Shown one piece after another: positions 27,222 to 37,419 of a stretch of 64,000 nucleotides of DNA. The position numbers and the translations under genes are program-made. Below the pieces are notes generated by a model. That model saw nothing but the letters and a program-made list of their open reading frames with translations, made no database searches and had not been told where the DNA came from. This stretch comes from an uncultured Armatimonadota bacterium. GTDB lineage: Bacteria; Armatimonadota; Armatimonadia; Armatimonadales; Armatimonadaceae. Positions within the stretch are counted from its first letter, which is position 1. The number at the start of each line of letters is the position of its first letter. The stretch is taken from NCBI GenBank assembly GCA_903910385.1, contig CAIVZM010000065.1:62001-126000 (forward strand), in the 5' to 3' direction.

Positions 27222-28234
27222 CTACGGTATTTATCACAGGTTGCGCAGGTTTTATTGGATACCATCTTGCCGAACACCTCTTAAAACAAGGTCACAAGGT
27301 TATCGGCATGGATAATCTGAACAGTTATTATGACGTCCGCCTAAAATTGGATCGCTTGGACAACATACGTAGTAGTGGAGAGTTTACGTTCTACGTGGGC
27401 GATATCACAGATGCCAATTTATTAGATCGTATTTTCACCGAGCATAAACCAGAAATAGTGGTCAACTTAGCAGCCCAGGCAGGTATCCGCTACTCTCTGG
27501 AAAACCCAATGGCCTACATTCAAAGCAACGTTGTTGGCTTTTCCTGCGTCTTGGAAAGCTGTCGCCGTCACCCGGTGCAGCATCTCGTATACGCATCGTC
27601 AAGTTCCGTCTACGGCAATAATGCAGAAGTTCCGCTTTCCCTCAACGCCACGACTGACCAACCCATCAGTCTGTACGCCGCTACGAAGAAAGCGAACGAA
27701 CTCATGGCATTTACCTACAGTCATCTCTACGATATTCCTACGACTGGCCTTCGCTTTTTTACCGTCTACGGCCCTTGGGGCCGCCCCGATATGGCGCCGT
27801 TGCTCTTTACAAGGGCTATTATGGAGGGTAAGCCGATCAATGTCTTTAACTTCGGTCAAATGAAGCGAGACTTTACCTATGTTGACGATATCGTGGACGG
27901 TATCCACAAGGTAATGTCGAACGCACCTATTTCTCCTATCGAGCCATTAGATGCGGCAAGCCTGCGCCCCGCCCGACACCGTCTCTATAATATCGGTAAC
28001 AATGAACCCGTCACTCTAATGCGCTTTATTAGCGTTTTGGAAGACTGCTTAGGCAAAAAGGCTGAAGTGCGACTTCTCCCAGCACAGCCTGGTGACGTTC
28101 TTGAGACCCATGCAGATATCTCGGATATTCAACGAGATTTTGAATTTTCACCCAGCGTCTCGATTGAGGCAGGTCTCTCGCGCATGGTGGAGTGGTATCG
28201 CGATTACAAGAAATACTCTAAAACGGATATTTGA
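27218..28234 (+). CDS. NAD-dependent epimerase, probable UDP-glucuronate 4-epimerase
   Basis: This 338-residue extended SDR enzyme has the NAD-binding loop GCAGFIGYHLAEHLL (residues 8-22). MDNLNSYYDVRLKLDRL, LAAQAGIRYSLENPMAYIQS and SSSSVYGNN with catalytic Y-x3-K in LYAATKKANELMA are the pattern of the CapI/LpsL UDP-glucuronate 4-epimerase family. These enzymes make UDP-galacturonate. The length is normal. It would supply an acidic sugar for the polymer. GalE-type UDP-glucose 4-epimerase is less likely because of the NSYYDVxLK segment. Confidence 0.85.
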   Translation: MTTVFITGCAGFIGYHLAEHLLKQGHKVIGMDNLNSYYDVRLKLDRLDNIRSSGEFTFYVGDITDANLLDRIFTEHKPEIVVNLAAQAGIRYSLENPMAYIQSNVVGFSCVLESCRRHPVQHLVYASSSSVYGNNAEVPLSLNATTDQPISLYAATKKANELMAFTYSHLYDIPTTGLRFFTVYGPWGRPDMAPLLFTRAIMEGKPINVFNFGQMKRDFTYVDDIVDGIHKVMSNAPISPIEPLDAASLRPARHRLYNIGNNEPVTLMRFISVLEDCLGKKAEVRLLPAQPGDVLETHADISDIQRDFEFSPSVSIEAGLSRMVEWYRDYKKYSKTDI

Positions 28235-28235
28235 A

Positions 28236-29333
28236 ATGCGCATTCTCTATCTAGGGGCGACTGATGGGACGGCGCGGCATCGCGCTGAAACGCTCAAGCG
28301 ATTGGGACACGAAGTAAAGGTTATTTTTCCTGATACATTAGTGCCAGGTGGGGCCTTCTTGAAAAGGCTCCACCACGAAAGCGGCGGACTCTTATGCGCG
28401 GAAAGAGTAGCATCTCGAATTCGTGACATAATTGGAAACGAACAATTCGATTTCACCTGGGTCGGGGGCGGAAGGTATGTCGGCCCATCGCTTATTCGCT
28501 GGCTCCAGCAACGCTTCGGCCCTGTTCTTAACTACAATAATGATGACCCTTTGGGAAATCGGGATCGCTTCTCATGGTCGCTGTACCGGCAGGCCGTTCC
28601 GGCTTATGATTTATTAATTTATCATCGGGAAATCAATGTCAATGAGGCGTACGCCCGTGGCGCAAAACGCGCCATGTGGACCTACTCCATGATTGATGAG
28701 GTGGACGTCGCGCCTTTCCCAATGAGCGATGAGGAACGAGCACGAGGGCAAAGTGACGTACTTTTTATTGGAACTTGGATGCCCGAGCGTGGCCCGTTTA
28801 TGGCTCACCTTGTCGAACGAGGCGTTCCTCTAACCATCATCGGCAATCGGTGGGAGAAGGCTAGAGAATGGAATATTATAAAAAGTTCATGGAAGGCCAA
28901 GGGCACTACCAATTATAAGGACTATGCCGCCAAGATTATGAGCGCAAAGGTCTGCCTTGGACTGCTTTCAAAAGAGAACCGTGATCTTCATACCCGGCGC
29001 AGCATGGAAATCCCGTATCTGGGCGGACTTTTGTGTGCGGAACGGACGACAGATCATAGCGCGCTTTATGAGGAAGACAAAGAGGCTGTATTCTGGTCGG
29101 ATGCCAACGAATGCGCTGACAAATGTCTTCTGTTGTTACAAAATGACGTTATGCGCCGAGATATTGCACTCAAGGGACGTGAGCGGTGTCTGAAAAACGG
29201 CAATTTTAACGAACCCATCATGAATAGCCTCCTTGAAATAGCATTAGGTAGACAGCCAGTCCCCTTGACTGCCCTCAATCCTGCCCAGAAAAGCAATGAT
29301 TTTTTGCCTAATCGTGATAGCCATGGATTCTAA
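28236..29333 (+). CDS. CgeB-like glycosyltransferase family protein
   Basis: The protein has 365 residues from the ATG at 28236, one base after the stop of the epimerase. It opens MRILYLGATDGTARHRAETL and includes LNYNNDDPLGNRD and VLFIGTWMPERGPFMAHL. The C-terminal block SKENRDLHTRRSMEIPYLGG is typical of the CgeB/YkvP (Glyco_trans_1_2) GT-B group. It is probably a cytoplasmic glycosyltransferase of the locus with unknown donor. The frame stays open upstream to 28092, but that would overlap the epimerase gene by 143 bases. Confidence 0.78.
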   Translation: MRILYLGATDGTARHRAETLKRLGHEVKVIFPDTLVPGGAFLKRLHHESGGLLCAERVASRIRDIIGNEQFDFTWVGGGRYVGPSLIRWLQQRFGPVLNYNNDDPLGNRDRFSWSLYRQAVPAYDLLIYHREINVNEAYARGAKRAMWTYSMIDEVDVAPFPMSDEERARGQSDVLFIGTWMPERGPFMAHLVERGVPLTIIGNRWEKAREWNIIKSSWKAKGTTNYKDYAAKIMSAKVCLGLLSKENRDLHTRRSMEIPYLGGLLCAERTTDHSALYEEDKEAVFWSDANECADKCLLLLQNDVMRRDIALKGRERCLKNGNFNEPIMNSLLEIALGRQPVPLTALNPAQKSNDFLPNRDSHGF

Positions 29334-30698
<1,365 letters not shown>

Positions 30699-30725
30699 TG
30701 ACGACGACCTCAGGAAGATAATGGT

Positions 30726-31688
30726 ATGACGCCCGAACGAATCCTCATTACCGGCGCAACGGGCTTTGCTGGCAAATGGCTTGCGCGGGAACTCGCGCAA
30801 ACTCTACCGGACGCCCTGTTGTTTGGATCCTCGCATCATTCAACGGACGCCACCGAATTACCCTTCGGGTTTGTCCTGCTCACTGGCGATCTGGCGAACG
30901 CCGACGAACTGGCGGAGGTTATTGGAGAAGCGAAGCCGGACGCCGTTTTTCATCTTGCGGGTCTGGCGTCGTCGTACGGGAGTGATCGCGAGAATATTTT
31001 TCGTGCGAATGTAGAGGGGACGGAGACATTATTACGTCTGTTGTCCGGCTCTAACCATTTATGTCGGGTCTTGCTGGCATCCACCGGGTATGTTTATGGA
31101 CCAACGCAGGAAGATAGCCCTGCCCGAGAATCGGACGTTCTCCATCCTCTGGGTGACTATGCGGAGTCCAAGGTGGAAATGGAACGTATCGCTCGCCCCT
31201 TTGCCGATATCGGTAATCTCTCGCTGACCATCGTTCGCGCTTTCAATCATACCGGGCCGGGACAAAAGCCCCAGTTCGCTATTCCTGCGTTCGCCCGTCA
31301 GATTGCACGCATCGAGCGAGGCCTGGAACCGCCCATCGTCCGCCATGGTAATCTTACTTCCCAACGTGATTTTCTCCATGTACGTGATGTCGTTCGGGCT
31401 TACCGTCAATTAGCGCTGGAGGCGGAACCGGTGTCGTACCGGATTGTCAATGTCTGTTCCGGCGTTCCGGTAGTTCTGGATGACGCGCTTCATCTTCTTT
31501 TGAAACAGGCTCAGGTTCCGATTGAGACGCAACACGATACAGATCGAATGCGTCCCTTTGACTTACCTGCTTCGGTAGGCGATGCGACGTTTCTCAAGGA
31601 ACTGGTAGACTGGAAACAGGAAGTCCGTTTTGAAGAAACGCTGGCGGAGACTCTGGAGTGGTGGCGCCAGCAACCTGATTTAACCTGA
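30726..31688 (+). CDS. rmd: GDP-4-keto-6-deoxy-mannose reductase family protein
   Basis: This 320-residue SDR enzyme has the loop ITGATGFAGKWLARELA (residues 8-24), FHLAGLASS, LASTGYVYGP, YAESKVEMER with catalytic Tyr and Lys, and RAFNHTGPGQ, which is typical of Rmd/RmlD-like GDP-sugar reductases. Directly following gmd, it should reduce GDP-4-keto-6-deoxy-D-mannose to GDP-D-rhamnose. A GDP-6-deoxy-D-talose product would be the alternative. It is not a GDP-L-fucose synthase, which has a different sequence pattern. The stretch 29.7-31.7 kb is GC-richer and cleaner than the scarred neighbouring regions. Confidence 0.85.
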   Translation: MTPERILITGATGFAGKWLARELAQTLPDALLFGSSHHSTDATELPFGFVLLTGDLANADELAEVIGEAKPDAVFHLAGLASSYGSDRENIFRANVEGTETLLRLLSGSNHLCRVLLASTGYVYGPTQEDSPARESDVLHPLGDYAESKVEMERIARPFADIGNLSLTIVRAFNHTGPGQKPQFAIPAFARQIARIERGLEPPIVRHGNLTSQRDFLHVRDVVRAYRQLALEAEPVSYRIVNVCSGVPVVLDDALHLLLKQAQVPIETQHDTDRMRPFDLPASVGDATFLKELVDWKQEVRFEETLAETLEWWRQQPDLT

Positions 31689-31692
31689 AATT

Positions 31693-31711
31693 GCACCTGA
31701 CGGACGGGTGC
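31693..31711 (+). terminator. Possible terminator after rmd
   Basis: A hairpin of GCACC and GGGTGC around a short loop lies four bases after the rmd stop and is followed by TTTGATATCTTG. The T run is short, so this is tentative. Confidence 0.35.
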
Positions 31712-31904
31712 TTTGATATCTTGTATGCAGGGCATGCCCGTGTGTTACAGGAGGTTGCACGAACGGCTAACAGGTTGTTTGTCGCTGTGAATTTGTATGA
31801 GTCCATCTGCCGATTGAATGGCCCCGAATGCCCCATTATGCCACAAGAAGAACAATAGACGTAACTTTCCGCGCTAAAGCGTGTTATGAACTTATGTTGT
31901 AGAT

Positions 31905-32312
31905 TTGTGGTTGATGAACCGCAAACCCTACCCTATCGATGTTTCCGATGATGAGTGGGCCTTTGTCGCCCCCTACCTGACTCTGATGACGCCGGACGCC
32001 ACCCAACGACGCTACGAAATGCGTGAGATATTTAACGCCGTACGATGGATTGTTCGAGCCGGCGCTTTCTGGCGACTGCTCCCGACCAACTTTCGGGTAC
32101 CCTTAGGGTGCTGGGAGGCGATCTATCGGCAAATGCAACGCTGGATCAAGGCGCAATGCTTCGAGGCCATTGTCCATGACCTGCGGGAAATGCTGCGCCT
32201 CGCACAAGGACGAAATCAAGAATCCTCTGCCGTGATTCTGGACTCCCGAACGTTGCGCTCCACACCAGAGAGCGGCGGGTTCCCAAGCCTTCGTGGGAGG
32301 AATGGGCTTTGA
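31905..32312 (+). CDS. IS5-family transposase, first frame (OrfA)
   Basis: This frame gives 135 residues in the supplied reading; a start at 31917 ([20 protein letters not shown]) is more natural. [18 protein letters not shown] and [13 protein letters not shown] match the N-terminal half of IS5-family DDE transposases, with the first catalytic Asp in LDSRT. After the SGG the frame reads [10 protein letters not shown] and stops, where intact relatives continue into a GYDGHK-like segment now found in the next frame. Confidence 0.85.
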   Translation: MWLMNRKPYPIDVSDDEWAFVAPYLTLMTPDATQRRYEMREIFNAVRWIVRAGAFWRLLPTNFRVPLGCWEAIYRQMQRWIKAQCFEAIVHDLREMLRLAQGRNQESSAVILDSRTLRSTPESGGFPSLRGRNGL

Positions 32313-32781
32313 CGGTCACAAAAAGACCAAAGACAGCAAAGTCCATATCGCGGTGGACACTCTGGGACATCTTCTGGTGGTGTTGGTGACGCCTGCCGAT
32401 GAGGATGAGCAAGACCGAGCGCAGATGGGGCAACTGGCACAACGTGTCCAAGAGGAGACCGGCCAGAGCGTGGAGATTGCCTTTGTTGACCAGGGCTACA
32501 CTGGGCATACGCCCGCACAGGCGGCAAAGCACGAGGGCATAGACCTATTTGTAGTGAAGTTGGAGGAAGCAAAGAAGGGATTTGTTCTGTTGCCGCGTCG
32601 TTGGGTTCACAAGTGTGTGAACGAGGTGGTGGAGCGTGATTTTGCGTGGTTGAGTCGTTTTCGACGATTGGCGCGCGATTATGAGCGCCTGCCAGAGACG
32701 TTAGCGGGGATTCATTTTGTGGTGTTTGCGGTTTTGATGCTGGCGCAAGTAGTTGCTCATACCATAAACCTACCAACGTAG
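32293..32781 (+). CDS. IS5-family transposase, second frame (OrfB)
   Basis: This is the C-terminal half of the DDE transposase: [32 protein letters not shown] with the second catalytic Asp, [15 protein letters not shown] with the catalytic Glu, and [20 protein letters not shown]. Between RRW and VVER there is an extra seven-residue block (VHKCVNE) absent from relatives I know, encoded by a perfect small palindrome. Expression would need frameshifting from the first frame. Activity is doubtful. Confidence 0.8.
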   Translation: MGGMGFDGHKKTKDSKVHIAVDTLGHLLVVLVTPADEDEQDRAQMGQLAQRVQEETGQSVEIAFVDQGYTGHTPAQAAKHEGIDLFVVKLEEAKKGFVLLPRRWVHKCVNEVVERDFAWLSRFRRLARDYERLPETLAGIHFVVFAVLMLAQVVAHTINLPT

Positions 32782-32962
32782 TTCATAACACGCTTTAAAA
32801 TGTGTGGATGCACTGATTATGTTTGATCAAGATACGCCGGAAACGCTTTTAAAAACTATTTGCCCGGACTTCATGATTAAAGGAGGTGACGACACTCCAG
32901 AATCGGGGTTATGGATTTCTTAACGTTGATGTTGTATAATTAAAGGCACGATAGCTCTGTAG

Positions 32963-33740
32963 TGTCCGGCCTGTCAAGATGTCGAAAAAGTTGTCCGCTT
33001 CGGCAAGAATCGCAGCGGAACCGCAAGATGTCGTTGCCAGGCCTGCAAGAAAAACTTCACGCCCTCTCCCCTCAACGGAGCGGTCACGCAGGAGAAAGAA
33101 GCCGCCATTGAGAGGTTACTTACCGAGCGTATCCCGCAAAGAGGCATCGTCCGCGCTCTCAAAGTCAGTCGCACCACCATCTGGCAGGTGAGAGAAAAGA
33201 GGCAGTCCGAGTTCTAACGGAGTGGGAAGCGAGACTACTTGCCCCTTGTCCAGGCGAGGCGTTAGAGCTAGATGAACTCTGCGTCCATAAGAGGGGAAGT
33301 CTGTGGCTTTGGTTGGCACGATGTCGCAAGATCGGGCAAATGTCAGTGCTGCACTTGGCGACCTCAGTAGCAGGAGCTTGTCGGTTTTATGGGAGGCATT
33401 GCCTAAAGACTATCGCCGCAAGTTGATTCACACAGATGGCTACCCGGTTTACTGGCATTTCTTCGCGGACTAGTAGCCCTCGTGCACTTGCGCACGGTAG
33501 GTCTACGATAAGGGCGATGGGCAGACAAGTCGGGTGATTGAATCAACACCTATTTTCGCAGTTGAGCATCTCACTCTTGCGTAAGAGATCAGTTCTGGTG
33601 CGAAAGAGTTGCGGGGTATGCGCTTGGGTGGTGGGCAGATTGACCTATGTGTAGGAGCGGTTCTTACTAGTGTGGGACTGGCACAATCAGCGATTCAAAC
33701 GCAAGGCACAGTAAAGAATTTGCGTCAATGCCTAAAAAGC
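32963..33740 (+). pseudogene. IS1-family transposase remnant (InsA- and InsB-like parts)
   Basis: From 32963 to 33217 one frame encodes an InsA-like zinc-finger and helix-turn-helix protein: CPACQDVEKVVRFGKN, CRCQACKKNF and RALKVSRTTIWQV. An InsB-like part follows in broken frames: LELDELCVHKRGSLWLWLAR near 33257-33320, then a TDGYPVYW segment near 33437, with several stops after it. The order InsA then InsB and the motifs fit IS1. No intact frame covers the catalytic domain, and I did not find convincing terminal inverted repeats. Confidence 0.75.
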
Positions 33741-33817
33741 CAAAACCTACGGTGTTCACTTTGACAGTTTACACTAAAATAATACGGCTTAAAAGATCAC
33801 CCAAAATCTGAATTATA

Positions 33818-35038
33818 ATGGATAGTAGAATGAGATATCTTCATATTTATGTTAGCCTTAATCCTGCGCTCGGCGGTCCAGTCGAAGGAATTAAACAACT
33901 GTCATCCATTACTCAAAGGATGGGTTTTATGCCGGAAGTTGTCAGTCTAGATGACCCGAAAGAAGCGTATCTTAACACTTTCCCATGTCCTGTTCACGCA
34001 CTTGGTCCCGGGATGGGATCATATCATTATTCTGCACGCCTCATTCCTTGGCTGATTGAGCATGCATCAGATTATCAAGGGTTCATTCTTGACGGAATCT
34101 GGTCTTACTCATCATTTGGTGCTTATCAAGCTCTTCGGAGAGTAAATCGCCCATATATAGTATTTACGCATGGAATGCTTGATCCTTACTTCAATCAGTT
34201 TCCTCTGAAGCGATTAAAGAAAATGTTGTATTGGCCATGGTCGGAGTACCGCGTCTTAAGGGATGCAAAGACGGTTTGCTTTACTACTGATGAGGAACGT
34301 ATCCTCGCCAGGCAATCGTTTTCTCCGTATCGTTGTAAAGAAACGGTCGTTAATTTCGGTACAGCCGGTCCATCACGGTTAGAGGAAGATCAGGTCAGAC
34401 AAATTAAAACTTTTTACGAGGAGTTTCCTCAGCTAAAATATAAACGTTTCCTCCTTTTTCTTAGTCGTATTCATCCCAAAAAAGGTTGTGATTTACTTAT
34501 TGAAGCATGGGGTAAGCTAGCGTCCCAATATCCCGATATCGATCTAGTGATAGCAGGACCAGATCAGATAGGATGGCGTTCAACTCTGGAAAAACGGGCG
34601 CACGCAATGGGTATAAGCGAGAGAATTATCTGGACTGGAATGCTTCAGGGGGATCTTAAGTGGGGAGCCTTCTTAGCTGCGGAAGCGTTTATTCTGCCTT
34701 CACACCAAGAGAATTTTGGCATAGTTGTTGCCGAATCGCTTGCTTGTAACACGCCCGTTTTGTTAACTGATAAAGTTAATATATGGCGAGAAGTCACAGC
34801 AGATAACGCAGGTTTAGTGGCGAGCGATACAGTTGACGGCATCACCGATCTAATGCAACGTTGGCTTGTATTGCCGGAACTTAAACGACAAGAAATGAAA
34901 AGGCAAGCGTTACGATGCTTCCTTAACCGTTTTGAAATCCAACGAGCTGCGGAAAGTCTCCTTAGCGCACTTTTTGACCAATCGTTTATTTCTTCAGGGG
35001 TCAATGACGCTTCTTCAACGGCTGAAAACTCCATGTAA
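33818..35038 (+). CDS. Glycosyltransferase family 4 protein
   Basis: The protein has 406 residues, or 402 if the ATG at 33830 (MRYLHIYV) is used. The N terminus has the glycine-rich acceptor loop LNPALGGPVEGIKQLSS. The donor domain has LLFLSRIHPKKGCDLLIEAW and LPSHQENFGIVVAESLAC with the GT4 glutamates. A decayed fragment of a relative lies at 26913-27221. It is flanked on both sides by IS1-like debris, so it may have arrived with or been isolated by those insertions. Confidence 0.87.
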   Translation: MDSRMRYLHIYVSLNPALGGPVEGIKQLSSITQRMGFMPEVVSLDDPKEAYLNTFPCPVHALGPGMGSYHYSARLIPWLIEHASDYQGFILDGIWSYSSFGAYQALRRVNRPYIVFTHGMLDPYFNQFPLKRLKKMLYWPWSEYRVLRDAKTVCFTTDEERILARQSFSPYRCKETVVNFGTAGPSRLEEDQVRQIKTFYEEFPQLKYKRFLLFLSRIHPKKGCDLLIEAWGKLASQYPDIDLVIAGPDQIGWRSTLEKRAHAMGISERIIWTGMLQGDLKWGAFLAAEAFILPSHQENFGIVVAESLACNTPVLLTDKVNIWREVTADNAGLVASDTVDGITDLMQRWLVLPELKRQEMKRQALRCFLNRFEIQRAAESLLSALFDQSFISSGVNDASSTAENSM

Positions 35039-35069
35039 AATAGAGGAAGATATTGACACTAAAGCCAAT

Positions 35070-35303
35070 TTTCACGAGCAGTTGCCGAATGGCAGCATCG
35101 CCTGTGCCAGAAGTTCGACGGCGAAATCTCACGGGCGGAGGGAGTAAATAACTCCCTGAGGCATCGCTGCGGCGCGTTGGTTCGGAGAACGGGAGCCAAG
35201 TGTCGAGCAGATTGGATGTGGCAGGTGCGGATAGTGTTGGCGGTGGAGGCTCACAACGGGGCGGCGCAAAAGCGATGGCTACCAAAACAACAAACAACGC
35301 AGT
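35070..35303 (+). pseudogene. IS1-family InsB C-terminal remnant
   Basis: One open frame reads HRLCQKFDGEISRAEGVNNS, LRHRCGALVRRTGAKC and LAVEAHNG. This aligns by eye with the end of IS1 InsB proteins, where HRxVGK..T..IERxNNxLRxR is followed by LVRKTxSFSK and IHxYN. The upstream catalytic part is missing. Together with the remnant at 32963-33740 it brackets the glycosyltransferase at 33818, though the two pieces need not derive from one element. Confidence 0.6.
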
Positions 35304-35347
35304 AAAGACGAGAACCAAGAAAATATATAAAAGGGAAAAGTCGGGTC

Positions 35348-36850
35348 ATGAACATAAATAAACCATATCCGCCCAAGCCTGCTCCACCACGCGCTCCGAC
35401 TAGACCGTCCTCACGCCCCCATGATTTGTCAAATATTACACTGCCAATTGGCCTATTACTGGGATTATTGTTATTACTTGCTTCTGAGTCGCCACAGTTA
35501 CCAAGGTCTATCCGCATTCCTCTGATTCAGGCTGGGTCGCTATGGTTAATGACTTTGGCAGCGTTGTGCAGTCCTCCTCTTCAAGAGTTGAAAAGGATTG
35601 TACGGGAAGGTATCGCTCCTCTCCTGATCATCTTCCTTGCCTGGTGCCTGTTTACGGGAGCGATTGCGCCTTACCGGGGATTTGCGGTTTTTGAGATACT
35701 GCGCGTCTTCGATGGCGCCGCGGTTTTTTTCATTACCGCCTATGGTATGCGCCGACCTAAAGAAACGCTCTACGCCATATTGGGACTTCTGGGAATGGGA
35801 GTAGCGCTTTGTCTCTATGATTTCCTGACCATCAGTCAGGGACAGGGTTTGATCGGAATACGATCAAATGTTTTTGGCACCCATGAGAATTTTGGTTCGC
35901 TGGTAATGTTAATGTTTCCGCTAACATTATTATTCGCCGTAAGCTCCGATACGGATGAGCGGATTCGTACAGCTGGCTTGATAGCGACTCCGATTGTATC
36001 GGGTGGGCTGTTGCTATCTCTAACACGCTCCGCCTGGATCGGCGGCGCTGCGGCGCTGATTGCCCTCGCGCTACTGTTGCTCCGTGTCCATTTAACAAAT
36101 CAAAAACCCTCAAAGACATCGAAGACATCGAAGACGCAGAAACGCTCCCTTAGCGCCTTTCTGGGTTCTCCAGGGTTTTTAATTTCTCTTGCGCTGATTG
36201 GGCTTGTCATAGCGGGGGGAATTGGCACAGTTCTTTCCCAACGAGCGATCACCATTACCGAGGCGCATACAGACAGTTCCTTTACAGACCGATTACGAAA
36301 ATGGCGCGGCGCATGCCAGATGACTGCCGAAAAACCGTTGACCGGGTGGGGTCTTGGTTCTTATATGGTTATCCAGCAACGATGGACGAATCAAGGCGAT
36401 AGTGAAGCCAAGACACTATCACAGGGGACAGACCACCAGAACATCGCTCATAATTATTATGTTCAATGGGCCGCCGATTCAGGGGGGGTGGGAGTCGCCC
36501 TGTATGTAGCGTTGATTATGACATTCCTTATCCTTGCGATTCAGAGTTTGGCTCAGTTTAAAACAGCTTCCATATCACGAGCGCTGTTGATTGGGTGCAT
36601 TGCCACTGTTTTTGGCGCAGCTATTGACGCAATTGGCGCGCCGTCGTATAATTTCCATGGTGTATCAAGTGTTTTCTGGCTCTTTTTAGGAACAGGCGTC
36701 GCCGTAATGCGGGAGAAACAGGTATTTTCTTCCCCAGATGTTTTATCAGGCAGTGGTGAGCCATCTCCCTCAACTGGGATTGCCTATCTTGCTGGAGCAG
36801 GAATAGGTCTTACTGTAGCGATTATAATAATCGTGGCAGGACGAATGTAG
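35348..36850 (+). CDS. O-antigen ligase/polymerase family membrane protein (Wzy_C)
   Basis: The 500-residue protein has about 12 hydrophobic segments and a proline-rich N terminus. The large periplasmic loop (about residues 300-375) contains RLRKWRGACQMTAEKPLTGWG and QNIAHNYYVQWAADSGGVG. The pattern of W, GxG and H-N-x-Y is typical of the Wzy_C/WaaL superfamily. In this locus it is the second polymerase/ligase candidate besides 21898-23433; one may polymerise and the other transfer the chain. A small tandem nine-base repeat (36113-36139) encodes a cytoplasmic SKTSKTSKTQK stretch. Confidence 0.85.
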   Translation: MNINKPYPPKPAPPRAPTRPSSRPHDLSNITLPIGLLLGLLLLLASESPQLPRSIRIPLIQAGSLWLMTLAALCSPPLQELKRIVREGIAPLLIIFLAWCLFTGAIAPYRGFAVFEILRVFDGAAVFFITAYGMRRPKETLYAILGLLGMGVALCLYDFLTISQGQGLIGIRSNVFGTHENFGSLVMLMFPLTLLFAVSSDTDERIRTAGLIATPIVSGGLLLSLTRSAWIGGAAALIALALLLLRVHLTNQKPSKTSKTSKTQKRSLSAFLGSPGFLISLALIGLVIAGGIGTVLSQRAITITEAHTDSSFTDRLRKWRGACQMTAEKPLTGWGLGSYMVIQQRWTNQGDSEAKTLSQGTDHQNIAHNYYVQWAADSGGVGVALYVALIMTFLILAIQSLAQFKTASISRALLIGCIATVFGAAIDAIGAPSYNFHGVSSVFWLFLGTGVAVMREKQVFSSPDVLSGSGEPSPSTGIAYLAGAGIGLTVAIIIIVAGRM

Positions 36851-36886
36851 TGATCGCCTACACCACAAAAAAAAGAAAAATTTGTG

Positions 36887-36913
36887 TTGAAAGCGTGAAA
36901 CATTGGGTATACT
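36887..36913 (+). promoter_or_regulatory. Possible promoter of the small secreted protein gene
   Basis: TTGAAA at 36887-36892 and TATACT at 36908-36913 are separated by 15 bases, slightly shorter than ideal. They lie in the gap after the ligase gene and about 140 bases before the small gene at 37056, leaving a long leader. Confidence 0.4.
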
Positions 36914-36984
36914 ACCATATGAATGTTCGAATGGTTCTTTTGAGCGTTCATTCTTTGAGAGGCTTAAACCATTTTCGAGATTCC

Positions 36985-37006
36985 GGCGTTGCCTGACGCC
37001 GTTTTT
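36985..37006 (+). promoter_or_regulatory. Hairpin with T run in the leader, possible attenuator
   Basis: GGCGT at 36985-36989 pairs with ACGCC at 36996-37000 and is followed by GTTTTT. The stem is only five bases, but the hairpin plus T run lies within the presumed leader of the small secreted protein gene. A second pair (AATGGTT and AACCATT) upstream could compete with it. Confidence 0.35.
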
Positions 37007-37055
37007 CGTCCAAGGTGGTGCCACATATCATACTCGAAAGGAGTAAAGGAAGACA

Positions 37056-37235
37056 GTGTTCAAATTAAACAAGCGGGTTGTTGTTACCATTATGGCGCTT
37101 AGTTTGGCGGGTTTGATCTATACCCAGATCCCGCAAAGTGGATCGGTCGCTCTTGCCGGAAACGGTTATCCGAGCCCAACCCCCACCGCAGGCGCGCCCC
37201 GAATTTTCAAGAAGAAAGCCACCCCTACCCCGTAG
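37056..37235 (+). CDS. Small secreted Pro/Thr-rich protein, unknown function
   Basis: A GTG start at 37056 with AAAGGA about nine bases upstream opens 59 codons. The protein begins with three lysine/arginine residues and a hydrophobic core (VVVTIMALSLAGLIY) like a signal peptide. The mature part would be about 35 residues ending PTAGAPRIFKKKATPTP, rich in Pro, Thr and Lys. It has its own leader and an intrinsic terminator, which supports a real, separately transcribed gene. I do not recognise the family. The location at the end of the exopolysaccharide locus hints at an envelope role. Confidence 0.6.
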   Translation: MFKLNKRVVVTIMALSLAGLIYTQIPQSGSVALAGNGYPSPTPTAGAPRIFKKKATPTP

Positions 37236-37352
37236 TGTGATTGGTTTTCGGAACGTACTGGCATCTTACGTTACGGTCTTTCCTTCTTCAGAAAGAAATT
37301 GTAATACGTAACAATTTGTTAGCGAGGATGACAGATAATTGTATTAAATCAA

Positions 37353-37380
37353 AGGCTCCCCCCAAGGAGCCTTTTTATTT
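37353..37380 (+). terminator. Rho-independent terminator after the small secreted protein gene
   Basis: AGGCTCC at 37353-37359 pairs with GGAGCCT at 37366-37372 around a six-base loop and runs into TTTTTATTTTT. A strong intrinsic terminator; it separates the small gene from the following GT39 gene. Confidence 0.88.
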
Positions 37381-37419
37381 TTCCATTGTCCGTCGTTCCC
37401 GAACGGATAAAATGCCGTG

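Larger units (their letters stand above)
31875..32797 (+). mobile_element. IS5-family insertion sequence (IS427-type, two ORFs)
   Basis: The element is bounded by perfect 18-bp inverted repeats, TAAAGCGTGTTATGAACT at 31875-31892 and its complement at 32780-32797. It spans about 920 bp and holds two overlapping transposase frames (31905-32312 and 32293-32781), as in IS5-family elements of the IS427 group that use frameshifting. A TA at each tip could be the target duplication; no longer one is seen. It sits just downstream of rmd, and IS1-type debris follows. Two small palindromic insertions in the transposase region (see findings) may have inactivated it. Confidence 0.9.

Noticed and set aside
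36113-36139. Tandem nine-base repeat within the ligase gene
   Set aside because: It stays in frame and encodes a short SKT repeat in a cytoplasmic loop, so it is probably simple slippage variation without wider meaning.
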